Shown here one piece after another: positions 9,148 through 18,428 of a stretch of 64,000 nt of DNA. Below the pieces are notes generated by a model, which did not search any database, had not been told where the DNA came from, and saw only the letters and a list, made by a program, of their open reading frames with translations. Positions within the stretch are counted from its first letter, which is position 1; each line of letters opens with the position of its first letter. The stretch is from Nevskia ramosa DSM 11499 (GTDB lineage: Bacteria > Pseudomonadota > Gammaproteobacteria > Nevskiales > Nevskiaceae), in assembly GCF_000420645.1 (NCBI RefSeq), contig NZ_ATVI01000005.1, positions 248,001 through 312,000 of the forward strand, written 5' to 3'. A program made the translations under genes and the position numbers.

Positions 9148-10854
9148 ATGAAACGTTCGTTTCCGATCCTCGCGGTGCTGATTCTCGCCTTCGGTGCGGG
9201 CTTGTGGCTGGTCAGGCAGCGCTTGCCATCGAGCCCGGTGGGGACTGCGGCAGAAGCGCCACTGACACCGGTTGGCGCGACCCTGCTGCCCGGCCTCGGG
9301 CCGGTCGCCGGCAACCCTCCGTTCATCATCACCAGCAGCCAGCCCGCCGTGCAGCGCTGGTTCGATCAGGGCCTGGCGCTGACCTGGGGCTTCAATCACG
9401 AAGCCGCCGAACGCTCCTTTCTGAAAGCCGCTGAACTCGATCCCGCCTGCGCGATGTGCTGGTGGGGTGCAGCGCTGGTGCTCGGCCCCCATGTCAACGC
9501 GCCGATGGATCCTGCCAACAATGCCAAGGCCTGGCAGCGCAGCCTCAAGGCGCTGTCGCTGGCCGCCACCACCACGCCGCGCGAACAGGCCTACATCAAG
9601 GCGCTGGCCGCGCGCTACGCCGAACAGCCGCCGGCCGATCGCAAGCCGCTGGACGAAGCTTGGGCCGCCGCGCTCGGTGAGATGGTCAAGGCCTCGCCGG
9701 ACGACGTCGACGCCGCCGTCTTTCACGCCGAAGCCCTGATGGACCTGCAGCCCTGGAACTACTACGACCTCAAGGGCCAGCCGAAAGGGCATATCGACGA
9801 AGTGGTCGCGACGCTTGAGTCGGTGATGCAGCGGCAGCCCGAGCACGCCGGTGCGCTGCACCTCTACGTGCACGCAGTCGAAGCGTCCAATATTCCGGAG
9901 CGGGGTGTTGTCGCCGCCGATCGACTGCGCGCGCTGCTGCCAGGCTCCGGGCATCTGGTGCACATGCCGGCGCACATCTACACGCGGGTCGGCCGCTATC
10001 ACGACGCGGTGCTGGCGAACCGGCTGGCGGTCGCCGCCGACGACAGTTTCCTCGCGACCTGCAAGCCGGGCGCGGCGGTCTATCCGCTGGCCTATGTGCC
10101 GCACAATCATCACTTCCTGTGGTGGGCGGCGTCGATGGAAGGCGCCAGCGCCGAAGCGATCGCGTCCGCCGACGAGACCGCGAAGCGCGCCACTGTCGAC
10201 GCGCTCATCCGCCAGCCCGGCTTCATCTTCCTGCAGGACTTCATGGTCACGCCGCTGAAGGCGCGCACCCAGCTCGGCCGCTGGGACGAGATCGTCGCCA
10301 CGCCGAAGCCGGCGGAGGACCTCGCTTATCCGACCGCGATCTGGCATTACGCCCAGGGCATGGCGGCCCTGCATCAGGCGCGGCTCGACGATGCCCAGGC
10401 GCATCTGACGGCACTCGCCACTGCGGCCGCCGACCCGGTCTGGGAGCAGGCCTACATTGGCCCTCAGCACACGCTGTCCAGTACTTTGAAGATTGCCGAG
10501 CGGATGCTGGCCGGCGAATTGGCGGCGGCGCGCAAGGACTATCCGGCAGCGCTCGCCGCGCTCACGCAGGCAGCAGCGCTGGAAGATGACATCGCTTACT
10601 ACGAGCCGCCGGTCTGGCACCAGCCGGTACGTCAGACCTTGGGCGCCGTGCAGCTCGCGGCCGGGCAGGCGACGGCGGCCGAAGCGAGTTATCGCCAGGA
10701 TCTCGCGCGCTTCCACGACAACGGCTGGTCGCTATTCGGGCTGGCTCAGGCGCTGCGCGCACAGCAGAAAAGCGAGGAGGCCGATGTCACCGAGCTACGC
10801 TTCCAGCAGGCTTGGCAGCATGCCGATATCAAGCTTGCGGCTTCGCGCCTGTGA
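9148..10854 (+). CDS. Exported TPR-repeat protein, function unknown
   Basis: This 568-residue protein has a hydrophobic N-terminal anchor or signal (SFPILAVLILAFGAG) followed by helical repeats over the whole length. One unit is WFDQGLALTWGFNHEAAERSF, and another conserved block is LVHMPAHIYTRVGRYHDAV. The CAMCWWG block and histidine-rich LAYVPHNHHFLWW resemble a widespread uncharacterised TPR family that lacks a known reaction. The ATG at 9148 has GGAG 9 nt upstream; an earlier in-frame start lies at 9106. It sits alone after the aceA terminator. A scaffold role at the inner membrane or in the periplasm is the most that can be inferred. Confidence 0.72.
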   Translation: MKRSFPILAVLILAFGAGLWLVRQRLPSSPVGTAAEAPLTPVGATLLPGLGPVAGNPPFIITSSQPAVQRWFDQGLALTWGFNHEAAERSFLKAAELDPACAMCWWGAALVLGPHVNAPMDPANNAKAWQRSLKALSLAATTTPREQAYIKALAARYAEQPPADRKPLDEAWAAALGEMVKASPDDVDAAVFHAEALMDLQPWNYYDLKGQPKGHIDEVVATLESVMQRQPEHAGALHLYVHAVEASNIPERGVVAADRLRALLPGSGHLVHMPAHIYTRVGRYHDAVLANRLAVAADDSFLATCKPGAAVYPLAYVPHNHHFLWWAASMEGASAEAIASADETAKRATVDALIRQPGFIFLQDFMVTPLKARTQLGRWDEIVATPKPAEDLAYPTAIWHYAQGMAALHQARLDDAQAHLTALATAAADPVWEQAYIGPQHTLSSTLKIAERMLAGELAAARKDYPAALAALTQAAALEDDIAYYEPPVWHQPVRQTLGAVQLAAGQATAAEASYRQDLARFHDNGWSLFGLAQALRAQQKSEEADVTELRFQQAWQHADIKLAASRL

Positions 10855-10963
10855 AGCAGCACGGTCGCGGCCAGACGGGCCTGCGGCGTACACTCGGCCG
10901 GCGCGTGAACTCGCGTCGAAGAACCCCAAGAGTTCGTCGCAAACATAACCAGGGAGGAGTGCA

Positions 10964-11584
10964 ATGCGTCTGCTGATCCGCGTCGTGGTGTTTGTGTTGG
11001 TGTTGCTGGTCGGTCTGGTCGGCATCGGCTTCCTGCTGGCGGACAAGGTCCATGTCGAGCGCAGCGCGAAGATCCTGGCTTCGCCAAGCACGCTGTACAC
11101 CGTGCTGAACAGCTTCGAGAAGTTCGACCAATGGTCGCCCTGGGCGGACCTCGATCCGCACGTGAAGGTCGAGCGCAGCGGCCCCGCCTCCGGTGTCGGT
11201 GCCCGTTACACCTGGCACGGCAATGCCGATGTCGGCGCCGGCAGCCAGGAGATCATCGCCACCACGCCGGACCGCGAGATCAAGATCGAACTCGATTTCG
11301 AGGGTTTCGATCAGCCCAGCACGACCACCTTGGCGATCAAGCCGGACGGCAACGGCAGTCTGGTGACCTGGTCGATGGATTCCGAGCTGGGCAGCAACCC
11401 GATCCATCGCTATTTCGGCCTGATGATGGACAAGTACATCGGCCAGGATTACGAGAAGGGCCTGAGCCGCCTGAAGGTGCTTGCCGAAAGCCTGCCACCG
11501 GTATCGGCAACGCCGGAGGCCGCTCCGGAATCGGCACCTGCCGCCGATCCCGCGGCTGCGCCGGAAGCGTCTCCCACCAGCTGA
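10964..11584 (+). CDS. Membrane-anchored SRPBCC (polyketide cyclase-like) protein
   Basis: This is a 206-residue protein. An N-terminal transmembrane helix (about residues 4-27) is followed by a START/SRPBCC-type domain with FEKFDQWSPWADLDPHVKV, the usual beginning of polyketide_cyc2 domains. The C-terminal 35 residues are a Pro/Ala-rich tail. An excellent ribosome site (GGGAGGAG) precedes the ATG. SRPBCC domains bind hydrophobic ligands, and no enzymatic function can be read here. Confidence 0.75.
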   Translation: MRLLIRVVVFVLVLLVGLVGIGFLLADKVHVERSAKILASPSTLYTVLNSFEKFDQWSPWADLDPHVKVERSGPASGVGARYTWHGNADVGAGSQEIIATTPDREIKIELDFEGFDQPSTTTLAIKPDGNGSLVTWSMDSELGSNPIHRYFGLMMDKYIGQDYEKGLSRLKVLAESLPPVSATPEAAPESAPAADPAAAPEASPTS

Positions 11585-11698
11585 GCTGCTGTTTCTGATA
11601 CCGGGCGGCGCAATGCCGCCCGGTAGGCTGATCTGCTGTTTGCAGGCCTTGCGTTCCAGGTCTGCCGTTGCACCGGCCACGCCGGTATCCTTCGCGCG

Positions 11699-13522
11699 AT
11701 GAGCGAACCGCTTCCTTCCCCGTTTGACTCCCGGGCCTTCCTGTCGCAGCTGACCAGCTCGCCCGGCGTGTATCGCATGTACGACGTCGGCAACGAGCTG
11801 CTGTACGTCGGCAAGGCGCGCAATCTGAAGAAGCGCGTATCGAGCTATTTCCTGCGCGCCAGCGGCAATCCGCGCATCGAATCGATGGTCGATCAGATCT
11901 CGCGTATCGAGGTGTCGCTGACCCACACCGAGGACGAGGCGCTGCTGCTCGAAGCAACGCTGATCAAGGAGCAGAACCCGCGTTACAACGTCAGTCTGCG
12001 CGACGACAAGAGCTACCCGTACGTGAAGATCACGAATGGGCATGACTACCCCCGCATCGGCTTCCATCGCGGCGGCAAGGACAGCGAGGCGCGCTACTTC
12101 GGCCCGTTCCCGAGCGCGACCGCGGTGCGCGAAACGCTGTACACGCTGCAGAAGCTGTTCCGCTTGAGGCCCTGCAACGACAGCTTCTTCGCCAACCGCC
12201 GCCGTCCCTGTCTGCAGCATCAGATCCGCCGCTGCTCGGCACCCTGCGTGAAGATGATCGCGCCGGAGGATTACGCGCTTGATGTCGCGCGCGCGGTGCG
12301 TCTGCTCGAAGGCCGTGGCGACGAGCTGGCCAAGGAGATCGGCACCGAGATGGAAGCTGCCGCCGAAGCGCTGGAGTTCGAGCGCGCCGCCAAGCTGCGC
12401 GATCAGATCGCAGCACTCGCCCGCGTCCGCGAGAACCGTGCGATCACCGGCGGCGCCGACGAGATCGACGTCATCGCCGTGGCCCAGCATCCGTCGGCGA
12501 GCTGCATCGTCGTCACTTCGGTGCGTGACGGCCTGAACCTCGGCCACGGCAGCTTCTTCCCGAAGCATCCGCATGGCATCGAGATTCCTGAATTGCTCGG
12601 CAGCTTCCTCGGCCAGTACTACCTGAACCGGCCGGTACCACCCGAAGTGCTGATCAGCCATCAGCCGGACGACCTCGACTGGATCGAAACCACGCTGGCC
12701 CATGCGGCCGGCCGCAAGGTCAAGATCACCGAGCCGCAGCGCGGGCCGAAGCAGCGGCTGATGGAGATGGCGATCAACACCGCCAATCAGGCGCTGTCGA
12801 CGCGGCTGGTCGAGGCCGCAAGCATGGACAAGCGCCTGCTCGAACTGCAGCAGGCGCTGGATCTGGATGCGCCGCCGCGGCGGCTCGAATGCTTCGACAT
12901 CAGCCACTCGATGGGCGAGCTGCCGGTGGCGTCCTGCGTGGTGTTCAACGAAGAAGGGCCGCTGAAGATCGCCTACCGCAAGTTCAACATCGAAGGCATC
13001 ACGCCGGGCGATGACTACGCGGCGATCAAGCAGGCGGTATCGCGGCGCTTCGCCCGCGTGAAGGCCGGCGAAGTGCAGGTGCCGGACGTGCTGTTCATCG
13101 ATGGCGGGGCGGGGCAATTGGCCTCGGCCGTCGAAGCGCTGGCCGAGCTGAACTTCGATGGCGTGCGCATCGTCGCCATCGCCAAGGGGCCGACGCGCCG
13201 GCCAGGCCTCGAACAGCTGATCCTGCCGGAACGCGATCAGCCGATCGTGCTGCCGCCGGATTCGCCAGCGCTGCACCTGATCCAGCGCATCCGCGACGAG
13301 GCGCATCGCTTCGCGATCACCGGCCACCGCGCGCGCCGCGACAAGGCGCGCATCACCTCGGGTCTGGAAGCGATCGAAGGTCTGGGGCCGACCCGGCGCC
13401 GCGCGTTGCTGAATTCTCTCGGCGGACTTGGCCAGATCAAGCGCGCCGGCATCGACGAACTGGCGAAGGTCGAGGGTATCAACCGCCGGCTTGCCGAGCG
13501 CATCTATGCGCACTTTCATTGA
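11699..13522 (+). CDS. uvrC: UvrABC system protein C
   Basis: This is the dual-incision endonuclease of nucleotide excision repair. Its 607 residues comprise an N-terminal GIY-YIG nuclease (PGVYRMYD...LLYVGKARNLKKRVSSYF), a Cys-rich segment, a UVR/UvrB-binding motif (EALEFERAAKLRDQIAAL), a C-terminal RNase H-like nuclease domain (LECFDISHSMGE, VLFIDGGAGQL) and a helix-hairpin-helix end (IEGLGPTRRRALLNSLGG). The gene is followed by pgsA on the same strand, the common uvrC-pgsA order of Gammaproteobacteria. No clear ribosome site is visible at the ATG. Confidence 0.97.
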   Translation: MSEPLPSPFDSRAFLSQLTSSPGVYRMYDVGNELLYVGKARNLKKRVSSYFLRASGNPRIESMVDQISRIEVSLTHTEDEALLLEATLIKEQNPRYNVSLRDDKSYPYVKITNGHDYPRIGFHRGGKDSEARYFGPFPSATAVRETLYTLQKLFRLRPCNDSFFANRRRPCLQHQIRRCSAPCVKMIAPEDYALDVARAVRLLEGRGDELAKEIGTEMEAAAEALEFERAAKLRDQIAALARVRENRAITGGADEIDVIAVAQHPSASCIVVTSVRDGLNLGHGSFFPKHPHGIEIPELLGSFLGQYYLNRPVPPEVLISHQPDDLDWIETTLAHAAGRKVKITEPQRGPKQRLMEMAINTANQALSTRLVEAASMDKRLLELQQALDLDAPPRRLECFDISHSMGELPVASCVVFNEEGPLKIAYRKFNIEGITPGDDYAAIKQAVSRRFARVKAGEVQVPDVLFIDGGAGQLASAVEALAELNFDGVRIVAIAKGPTRRPGLEQLILPERDQPIVLPPDSPALHLIQRIRDEAHRFAITGHRARRDKARITSGLEAIEGLGPTRRRALLNSLGGLGQIKRAGIDELAKVEGINRRLAERIYAHFH

Positions 13523-13641
13523 CGAGCAAAGACTGATGGTCAGTATCGCGTGGTCAGGCAAGCAGCTTGCAGATGGAATGCAGCCATTTGCGTCTGCTTT
13601 TGCTGGAAACTAGTCACAGACCACGGGACACTGCTTCACCC

Positions 13642-14214
13642 ATGCGGATCAATTTGCCAACTGCCCTGACACTCGGCCGTGTCGCCATCATCCCGGTCGT
13701 GCTCGGCCTGTTCTATGTCGACTGGCAGCACGCCCGCCAAGCCTCGGCCGTGCTGTTCGTCATCGCCGCGTTCACCGACTGGCTGGACGGCTGGCTGGCC
13801 CGCCGCTGGAACCAGACCTCGAACTTCGGCGCCTTCCTCGATCCGGTCGCCGACAAGCTGCTGGTCGCAGTCGCGTTGGTGATGCTGCTGCGCGATCACT
13901 CGACCGGCCTGATGGGCGTGCTGGTCGCCGTCATCATCGGCCGCGAGATCACCATCTCCGCACTGCGCGAATGGCTGGCCGAGATGGGTGAGCGCAAGCG
14001 CGTCGCCGTCGGCATGCTCGGCAAGATCAAGACCGCGTTCCAGATGACCGCGATCAGCCTGATGCTGTGGAAGCTGCCGGTGGGGCCGATCCCGGTCTAC
14101 GAGCTCGGCTACGGCCTGCTGTTCGGCGCTGCGGCGCTCACCTTGTGGTCGATGGCGGTCTACATGAAGGCTGCCTGGCCGCTGATGAGAGACGGCCTCC
14201 AGCGGCCGGCCTGA
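13642..14214 (+). CDS. pgsA: CDP-diacylglycerol-glycerol-3-phosphate 3-phosphatidyltransferase
   Basis: This inner-membrane enzyme makes phosphatidylglycerol phosphate from CDP-diacylglycerol and glycerol 3-phosphate. The CDP-alcohol phosphotransferase motif DG-x2-AR-x8-G-x3-D-x3-D is complete (D49, G50, A53, R54, G63, D67, D71). Several hydrophobic helices are visible. Length is 190 residues (E. coli 182). I start at the ATG before RINLPTALTLGR because the upstream in-frame extension is not conserved-looking and the family begins this way. It lies 119 nt after uvrC and just upstream of tRNA-Gly and tRNA-Cys, a classic arrangement. Confidence 0.95.
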   Translation: MRINLPTALTLGRVAIIPVVLGLFYVDWQHARQASAVLFVIAAFTDWLDGWLARRWNQTSNFGAFLDPVADKLLVAVALVMLLRDHSTGLMGVLVAVIIGREITISALREWLAEMGERKRVAVGMLGKIKTAFQMTAISLMLWKLPVGPIPVYELGYGLLFGAAALTLWSMAVYMKAAWPLMRDGLQRPA

Positions 14215-14253
14215 GCGCCTCGGCGGGCTGCCGAAAAATAGTCGTCGTTTGGC

Positions 14254-14281
14254 TTGACAGCCCGTCGGCAATCACTAGAAT
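14254..14281 (+). promoter_or_regulatory. Sigma-70 promoter of tRNA-Gly
   Basis: A consensus TTGACA and TAGAAT are separated by 16 bp and end 19 nt before the tRNA. Confidence 0.8.
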
Positions 14282-14300
14282 ACGCGCCTCGGAACACGGT

Positions 14301-14376
14301 GCGGGAATAGCTCAGCTGGTAGAGCGCAACCTTGCCAAGGTTGAGGTCGCGAGTTCGAATCTCGTTTCCCGCTCCA
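14301..14376 (+). tRNA. tRNA-Gly (GCC)
   Basis: This is a 76-nt cloverleaf: acceptor stem GCGGGAA/TTCCCGC, D arm with AGCTCAGCTGGTAGAGC, anticodon stem-loop CCTTGCCAAGG with GCC at 14334-14336, T arm GAGTTCGAATCTC and an encoded CCA end. Confidence 0.97.
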
Positions 14377-14393
14377 TCGGTTTCGACAGACAG

Positions 14394-14419
14394 AACCTCG
14401 TTTAACGACGAGGTTTTTT
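14394..14419 (+). terminator. Terminator between tRNA-Gly and tRNA-Cys
   Basis: AACCTCG...CGAGGTT forms a stem followed by a run of T. It starts 17 nt after tRNA-Gly and suggests the two tRNAs are at least partly separate transcripts. Confidence 0.7.
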
Positions 14420-14479
14420 CGCTTCAGGGCTCGAAACAGGCCCTGCGCTGCAAGCGGTTCGCGCAATGCGACCGACGCT

Positions 14480-14553
14480 GGCTCGATGGCAGAGTGGTGA
14501 TGCAGGGGACTGCAAATCCCCGTACGTCGGTTCAATTCCGGCTCGAGCCTCCA
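14480..14553 (+). tRNA. tRNA-Cys (GCA)
   Basis: This is a 74-nt cloverleaf: acceptor GGCTCGA/TCGAGCC, anticodon stem-loop GGGGACTGCAAATCCCC with GCA at 14512-14514, T loop GGTTCAATTCC and an encoded CCA. An imperfect hairpin (14557-14583) without a T-run follows. Confidence 0.96.
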
Positions 14554-14732
14554 CCTCTGAAACCCTTGGTTGGCAAGGCTTTCAGCAGTCCACGGAATCG
14601 ATGGGCGGGTCCTTCGGCCGTGTGTTTCCTTCAATGATTGCCCCAACGCCGCGCCGGCCTTGTCGTCTCGCGGAAGTGCCAGCGTGGGCGACGCCCCGAG
14701 CGAGCGGCGCTGCCACGCGCAGTTGAACGCCG

Positions 14733-15782
14733 CTAGATCAGCGACTGGAAGAAGTCGATCAGCAGTCGATTGGTCTCTTCCGGCCGCTCCTGCTGGATCC
14801 AGTGACCGCAGCCCGCGAGCATGTGGGTGCCGTGATAGTTCGGCATGCGTTCGTGGGCGCGAGCGATGGCCTCGTAGCCCCACATCGAGCCGACATCGAA
14901 CTCGCCGCCGATGAACAGGGCCGGTGGCGTCAGCGGCTTTCCGGACTGCTCGGCGAGATCCTGCCAGCCGGCGTCGAGGTTGTGATAGAAGCTCAGCGGC
15001 CCGCCGAAGCCGGAGCGCTCGAACTCGGCGGCGAAGAAATCGAGATCGGCGTCGCTCATCCACACCGGCATCGTTTCGGGATAGACGAAGGCGTCTTTCA
15101 TGCGGGCGCCGGTCGGCATGCACAGCGGCCCGTTGCGCAGCGTTTCCACGGGGTCCATCGGCGCCAAGCCGGCGGCAACGGCGGCGGCAACCTGTGGCGC
15201 AATGGCATCGCCCGACACGGTCCAGATCAGGCCCTTGAGCCAGCCGCGCACGTCCTCCTCGATCTCCGTGATGATCCCGTCCTGCTCGGCGAAGTAGTCC
15301 TGGTAGAACTGCTTGCCGGGCCCCGCGAGCTCAAGGTGGTAATCGTTTGGCCGGTGCTCGCCGAACGGGCTGCCGGGCAGGCCGATCAGCGCACGATCGG
15401 CAAACGGCACGCTGATGCCGACCACACCGCGACACTTGTCCGGATGCAGCCAGGCGAAGGTCCAGGCCACCGGCGCGCCCCAGTCATGGCCGATCACGAA
15501 TGCCGACGAGACGCCGTAGCTGTCGATGACGCCGGCGATATCGTCGACCAGCTTGCCGATCCGGTAGGCCTCCTGCACGCGAAACTTCGAGGATTGTCCG
15601 TAGCCGCGCTGATCGATAGCCACGGCCTTGAAGCCGGCCGCCGCCAGCGCGGTCAGTTGATGTCGCCACGAGTACCAGGACTCGGGAAAGCCGTGGATCA
15701 GCACCACCAGCGGACCCTGGCCTTCCTCGACCGCGTGAATCCGCGCGCCATTGACCTTGAGCATCCTGTGCAGTCGTGTCAT
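14733..15782 (-). CDS. Alpha/beta-hydrolase fold epoxide hydrolase
   Basis: This enzyme is predicted to open epoxides to diols by way of a covalent Asp ester. Its 349 residues carry the oxyanion-hole motif HGFPESWYSW (from residue 30), the DQRGYGQS loop and the nucleophile elbow GHDWGAPVAW with Asp100. The C-terminal GCGHWIQQERPEE carries the catalytic His. An Asp at the elbow rather than Ser, together with HGFPE, favours epoxide hydrolase over esterase; haloalkane dehalogenases share the elbow but usually have HGNPT. AAGGAG precedes the ATG. The gene follows the epoxidase fusion by only 36 nt, so the two probably act one after the other. Confidence 0.87.
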   Translation of the reverse strand: MTRLHRMLKVNGARIHAVEEGQGPLVVLIHGFPESWYSWRHQLTALAAAGFKAVAIDQRGYGQSSKFRVQEAYRIGKLVDDIAGVIDSYGVSSAFVIGHDWGAPVAWTFAWLHPDKCRGVVGISVPFADRALIGLPGSPFGEHRPNDYHLELAGPGKQFYQDYFAEQDGIITEIEEDVRGWLKGLIWTVSGDAIAPQVAAAVAAGLAPMDPVETLRNGPLCMPTGARMKDAFVYPETMPVWMSDADLDFFAAEFERSGFGGPLSFYHNLDAGWQDLAEQSGKPLTPPALFIGGEFDVGSMWGYEAIARAHERMPNYHGTHMLAGCGHWIQQERPEETNRLLIDFFQSLI

Positions 15783-15818
15783 TTGTTTCTCCTTGTCGAT
15801 TCATGAAGGGCGGCAGGC

Positions 15819-18335
15819 TCAGCGCGGCGCGGTCTGAACGTGTGGCAGCTCGCTGGCCGGCGCGGCAACCGTCGTGCCGAAATTTCGCTCGATGAGGCTC
15901 TTCCGTCCTCTCAGCCGGATCAGCAGCCATTTGCCGATGACTCTCGCGATCATCGGCGGCGTCATCAGGATCAGCGGCGGCTTGACCAGATGGATGACGG
16001 CGAGAAATTTCCGGTACGAGGCGAGATCGTCATGGACCAGTTCGACGAGACGGTCCATGTACCAGTTCAGCGCGCGGAAATAGAACGGCCGCTTCTTGTC
16101 GACGTCCTTCACCCAGGGGAAGCGCAGCGTCTGTTCGCGGATCACGAACCAGGCACCATCGGCGATCTTGCTGATCGCGCGGTAGTAGCGCTTCGGCAAC
16201 TCCGCGCTTTGCGGCGCGTGCTTCGCGAGCAGTTCACGCAGCCGTGCCACTTCCTGCAGGGTGATGGTCATGCCGAGGCCGGCGACCGGATCGGTGCTGG
16301 TATAGGCGTCTCCGATCGCGACCAGTGCATTGGGTAGCTTGCGCAGCTTCTCGTAGCGATAGCGCTGCATGCGCGGGCTGCGGAAGTTGTAGACCGGCGA
16401 CGCCGGCTCCAGTCCGTCGATCAGTTCCGCGACCACCGGCGACTGCATGCGCTTGGCGAAAGCCTGGAACTCCACCGCATTGCGCGGCGGCGAATAGCAG
16501 TTGTATTCGATCAGCGACGTCGACAGGATCGTCCGGCTGCTGTCGGTGTAGTACTGGGCCGCATAGGTCTGTTCGTTGGGCCGGTAGGCGTAGCAGATCA
16601 CCATCACCTTGTCGGTCCAGCGCCGCTCCGGCGGCACGTGGTGGCGCATCGTCGAATAGAAGCAGTTGAGGATGTCCTGCTCCAGTTCCGGCGCTCCGGT
16701 GCCCATCCGTTCGAGGAACTCCGGCAGCCGCGTGTTCTTGCCTGAAGCGTCGACGACGAACTCCGCCGGGATCACCTGCAGGCCATCCTGGTGATCGACG
16801 GCGACGCCGATCACCGTGTTGGTCGTCGGGTCGTAGATCAGGTCCTGCATCTCGGCGTTGTAGCGAAAATCGACTTTCGGCTCGCTATCGAGCCGGCGCC
16901 GCACGCACCATTCCAGCAGCGGCCTGCTCGCGCAGACGATCTCGATGCCGCTCTTGCAAGCCTTCTTCCAGCTGCCGGCCAGTCGTAGCTGGTACTGCTC
17001 GGCCATGTCGACCTTGAACGCGCCTTCGCGAACCATGTCGTCGATGATGCCGGGGAAGATGCGTTCGAGTTCCTGCTGGCCGGCGGTCAGCAGGTGATGC
17101 AGATGCCAGCCCTGGGCGGCGCCCGGCCGGCCTTCGCGGCGATCGTGCTGGCCGTCTTTCTCCAGCACCACGACTTTGTTGAACTGATCGCTGAGCACTT
17201 TCGCGGCCGAGATGCCGGCGATGCTGCCGCCGATCACCACGGCCGTGCCGCGTCCCGCACGGGCTATCGCGGCGAGGTCCAGAGACTTCACGTCGACTTG
17301 CCGCGCAGCGCGGGAACGCAGGCCGGCGCCGCTGGCGACGAACTTCTCGTAATAGAGCCCGGCGCGCTGAATGCCCGCGCGCGTCAGCCAGTCTCGCGTG
17401 GCTTCGACCATCGCCGCCGGCCCGCAGAGGTAGATGTCGACGTCACCGTCATTGAGCGCAGCCGCATCGAGCAGATCGGTGACCACGCCGACCGGTCCGG
17501 TCCAGCGTGCATCGGGGCGCGCGACGATGGTCCGGATGCCGAGCTTCGGCTGACGTCGTGCAAGCTCGCGCAGCTCATCGAGCTTGCACAGCTCATCGAA
17601 GTGGGTGACGCCGTAGAGCAGGGTCACCGGCTGCGCAAGCGTCATTGCGCCCAGGCTCTCGGCCATCGCCAGGATCGCCGACAGCCCGGTGCCGCCAGCC
17701 ATCAGCACCACCGGCCGCACCACCGGCCGCAGAAAGAAACCCCCCTTGCTGCAGCGCAGGGAAATGGCGTCGCCAGGTTTTGCGACGTCACGCAGATAGT
17801 CCGACATCGCGCCGCTCGGCAGCAGTCGAACAATGAACTCCAGTTGATTGCCAGCGTTCGCCGGATGCGCATACGAATAGCTGCGCCATTGCTCGCTGCC
17901 CGGCACCTTCAGCTGCGCGAACTGGCCCGGTTTGTAGCGGATCATGTCGCCGATGCCTGAAGCATCGATGCGCAGCAGCGCCGTGGTCGGCGATAGCCGT
18001 TCGACGTGGGTGACACGTCCTTCGCCGCTCAGCAGCTGCGCTGCGTTGTCGCCGAGCGGGTACTGCAGTTCCAGCACGCAGTCTGAAGTCACCGTGGTCT
18101 GGCAGGTCAGCAGCTTGCCGGCTTCGCGCTCGACATCGCTCAAGCCTTCGACTCTGCCCATCTCGAAGCTGCCGGACGTGCAGGCACCGATGCAGGTCCC
18201 GCAGACGCCGCTCTGGCATTCGCTGACGATCGGCAGGCCGGCTGCTTCGGCGGCTTCGAGAATGGTCTGATCCTGCGCAACGCGCATGCGCTTCTCGACG
18301 CCGCCGAGATAACGGATGGTGACTTCATGATTCAT
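15819..18335 (-). CDS. Fusion of [2Fe-2S] ferredoxin-NAD(P)H reductase with FAD monooxygenase/epoxidase-like domain
   Basis: This is an 838-residue three-part flavoprotein. Residues 1-95 are a plant-type ferredoxin domain with C40-x4-C45-x2-C48 and C78. Residues 100-335 are a ferredoxin-reductase module with RSYSYA for flavin, GGTGLSA for the nucleotide and YLCGPAAMV. Residues 365-838 are an FAD-dependent oxidoreductase with VVIGGSIAGISAAKVL, GWHLHHLLTAGQQELERIFP and GDAYTSTDPVAGLGMT. The third part resembles squalene-epoxidase-like/PF01494 monooxygenases. I infer that NAD(P)H electrons pass within one chain to an oxygenase flavin. The start has GGAG 7 nt upstream. It lies between a CoA ligase and an epoxide hydrolase. 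Whether it epoxidises, hydroxylates or reduces double bonds is open. Confidence 0.8.
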   Translation of the reverse strand: MNHEVTIRYLGGVEKRMRVAQDQTILEAAEAAGLPIVSECQSGVCGTCIGACTSGSFEMGRVEGLSDVEREAGKLLTCQTTVTSDCVLELQYPLGDNAAQLLSGEGRVTHVERLSPTTALLRIDASGIGDMIRYKPGQFAQLKVPGSEQWRSYSYAHPANAGNQLEFIVRLLPSGAMSDYLRDVAKPGDAISLRCSKGGFFLRPVVRPVVLMAGGTGLSAILAMAESLGAMTLAQPVTLLYGVTHFDELCKLDELRELARRQPKLGIRTIVARPDARWTGPVGVVTDLLDAAALNDGDVDIYLCGPAAMVEATRDWLTRAGIQRAGLYYEKFVASGAGLRSRAARQVDVKSLDLAAIARAGRGTAVVIGGSIAGISAAKVLSDQFNKVVVLEKDGQHDRREGRPGAAQGWHLHHLLTAGQQELERIFPGIIDDMVREGAFKVDMAEQYQLRLAGSWKKACKSGIEIVCASRPLLEWCVRRRLDSEPKVDFRYNAEMQDLIYDPTTNTVIGVAVDHQDGLQVIPAEFVVDASGKNTRLPEFLERMGTGAPELEQDILNCFYSTMRHHVPPERRWTDKVMVICYAYRPNEQTYAAQYYTDSSRTILSTSLIEYNCYSPPRNAVEFQAFAKRMQSPVVAELIDGLEPASPVYNFRSPRMQRYRYEKLRKLPNALVAIGDAYTSTDPVAGLGMTITLQEVARLRELLAKHAPQSAELPKRYYRAISKIADGAWFVIREQTLRFPWVKDVDKKRPFYFRALNWYMDRLVELVHDDLASYRKFLAVIHLVKPPLILMTPPMIARVIGKWLLIRLRGRKSLIERNFGTTVAAPASELPHVQTAPR

Positions 18336-18428
18336 GGCGACACTCCCGAACAACACGATTCGTCGACGCAGCTTCAGCCGCGCAGGCCAGGCTCGCCATC
18401 ACCCGAACCGGGGATCGCTGCGGCGCGC

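Noticed and set aside
10829-13561. 910-codon minus-strand frame across the SRPBCC gene and uvrC
   Set aside because: It spans two real genes and the gap between them on the other strand and has no recognisable motif.
14557-14583. Possible terminator after tRNA-Cys
   Set aside because: An 11-bp hairpin with a central mismatch but no T-run; it could simply be a processing structure or chance.
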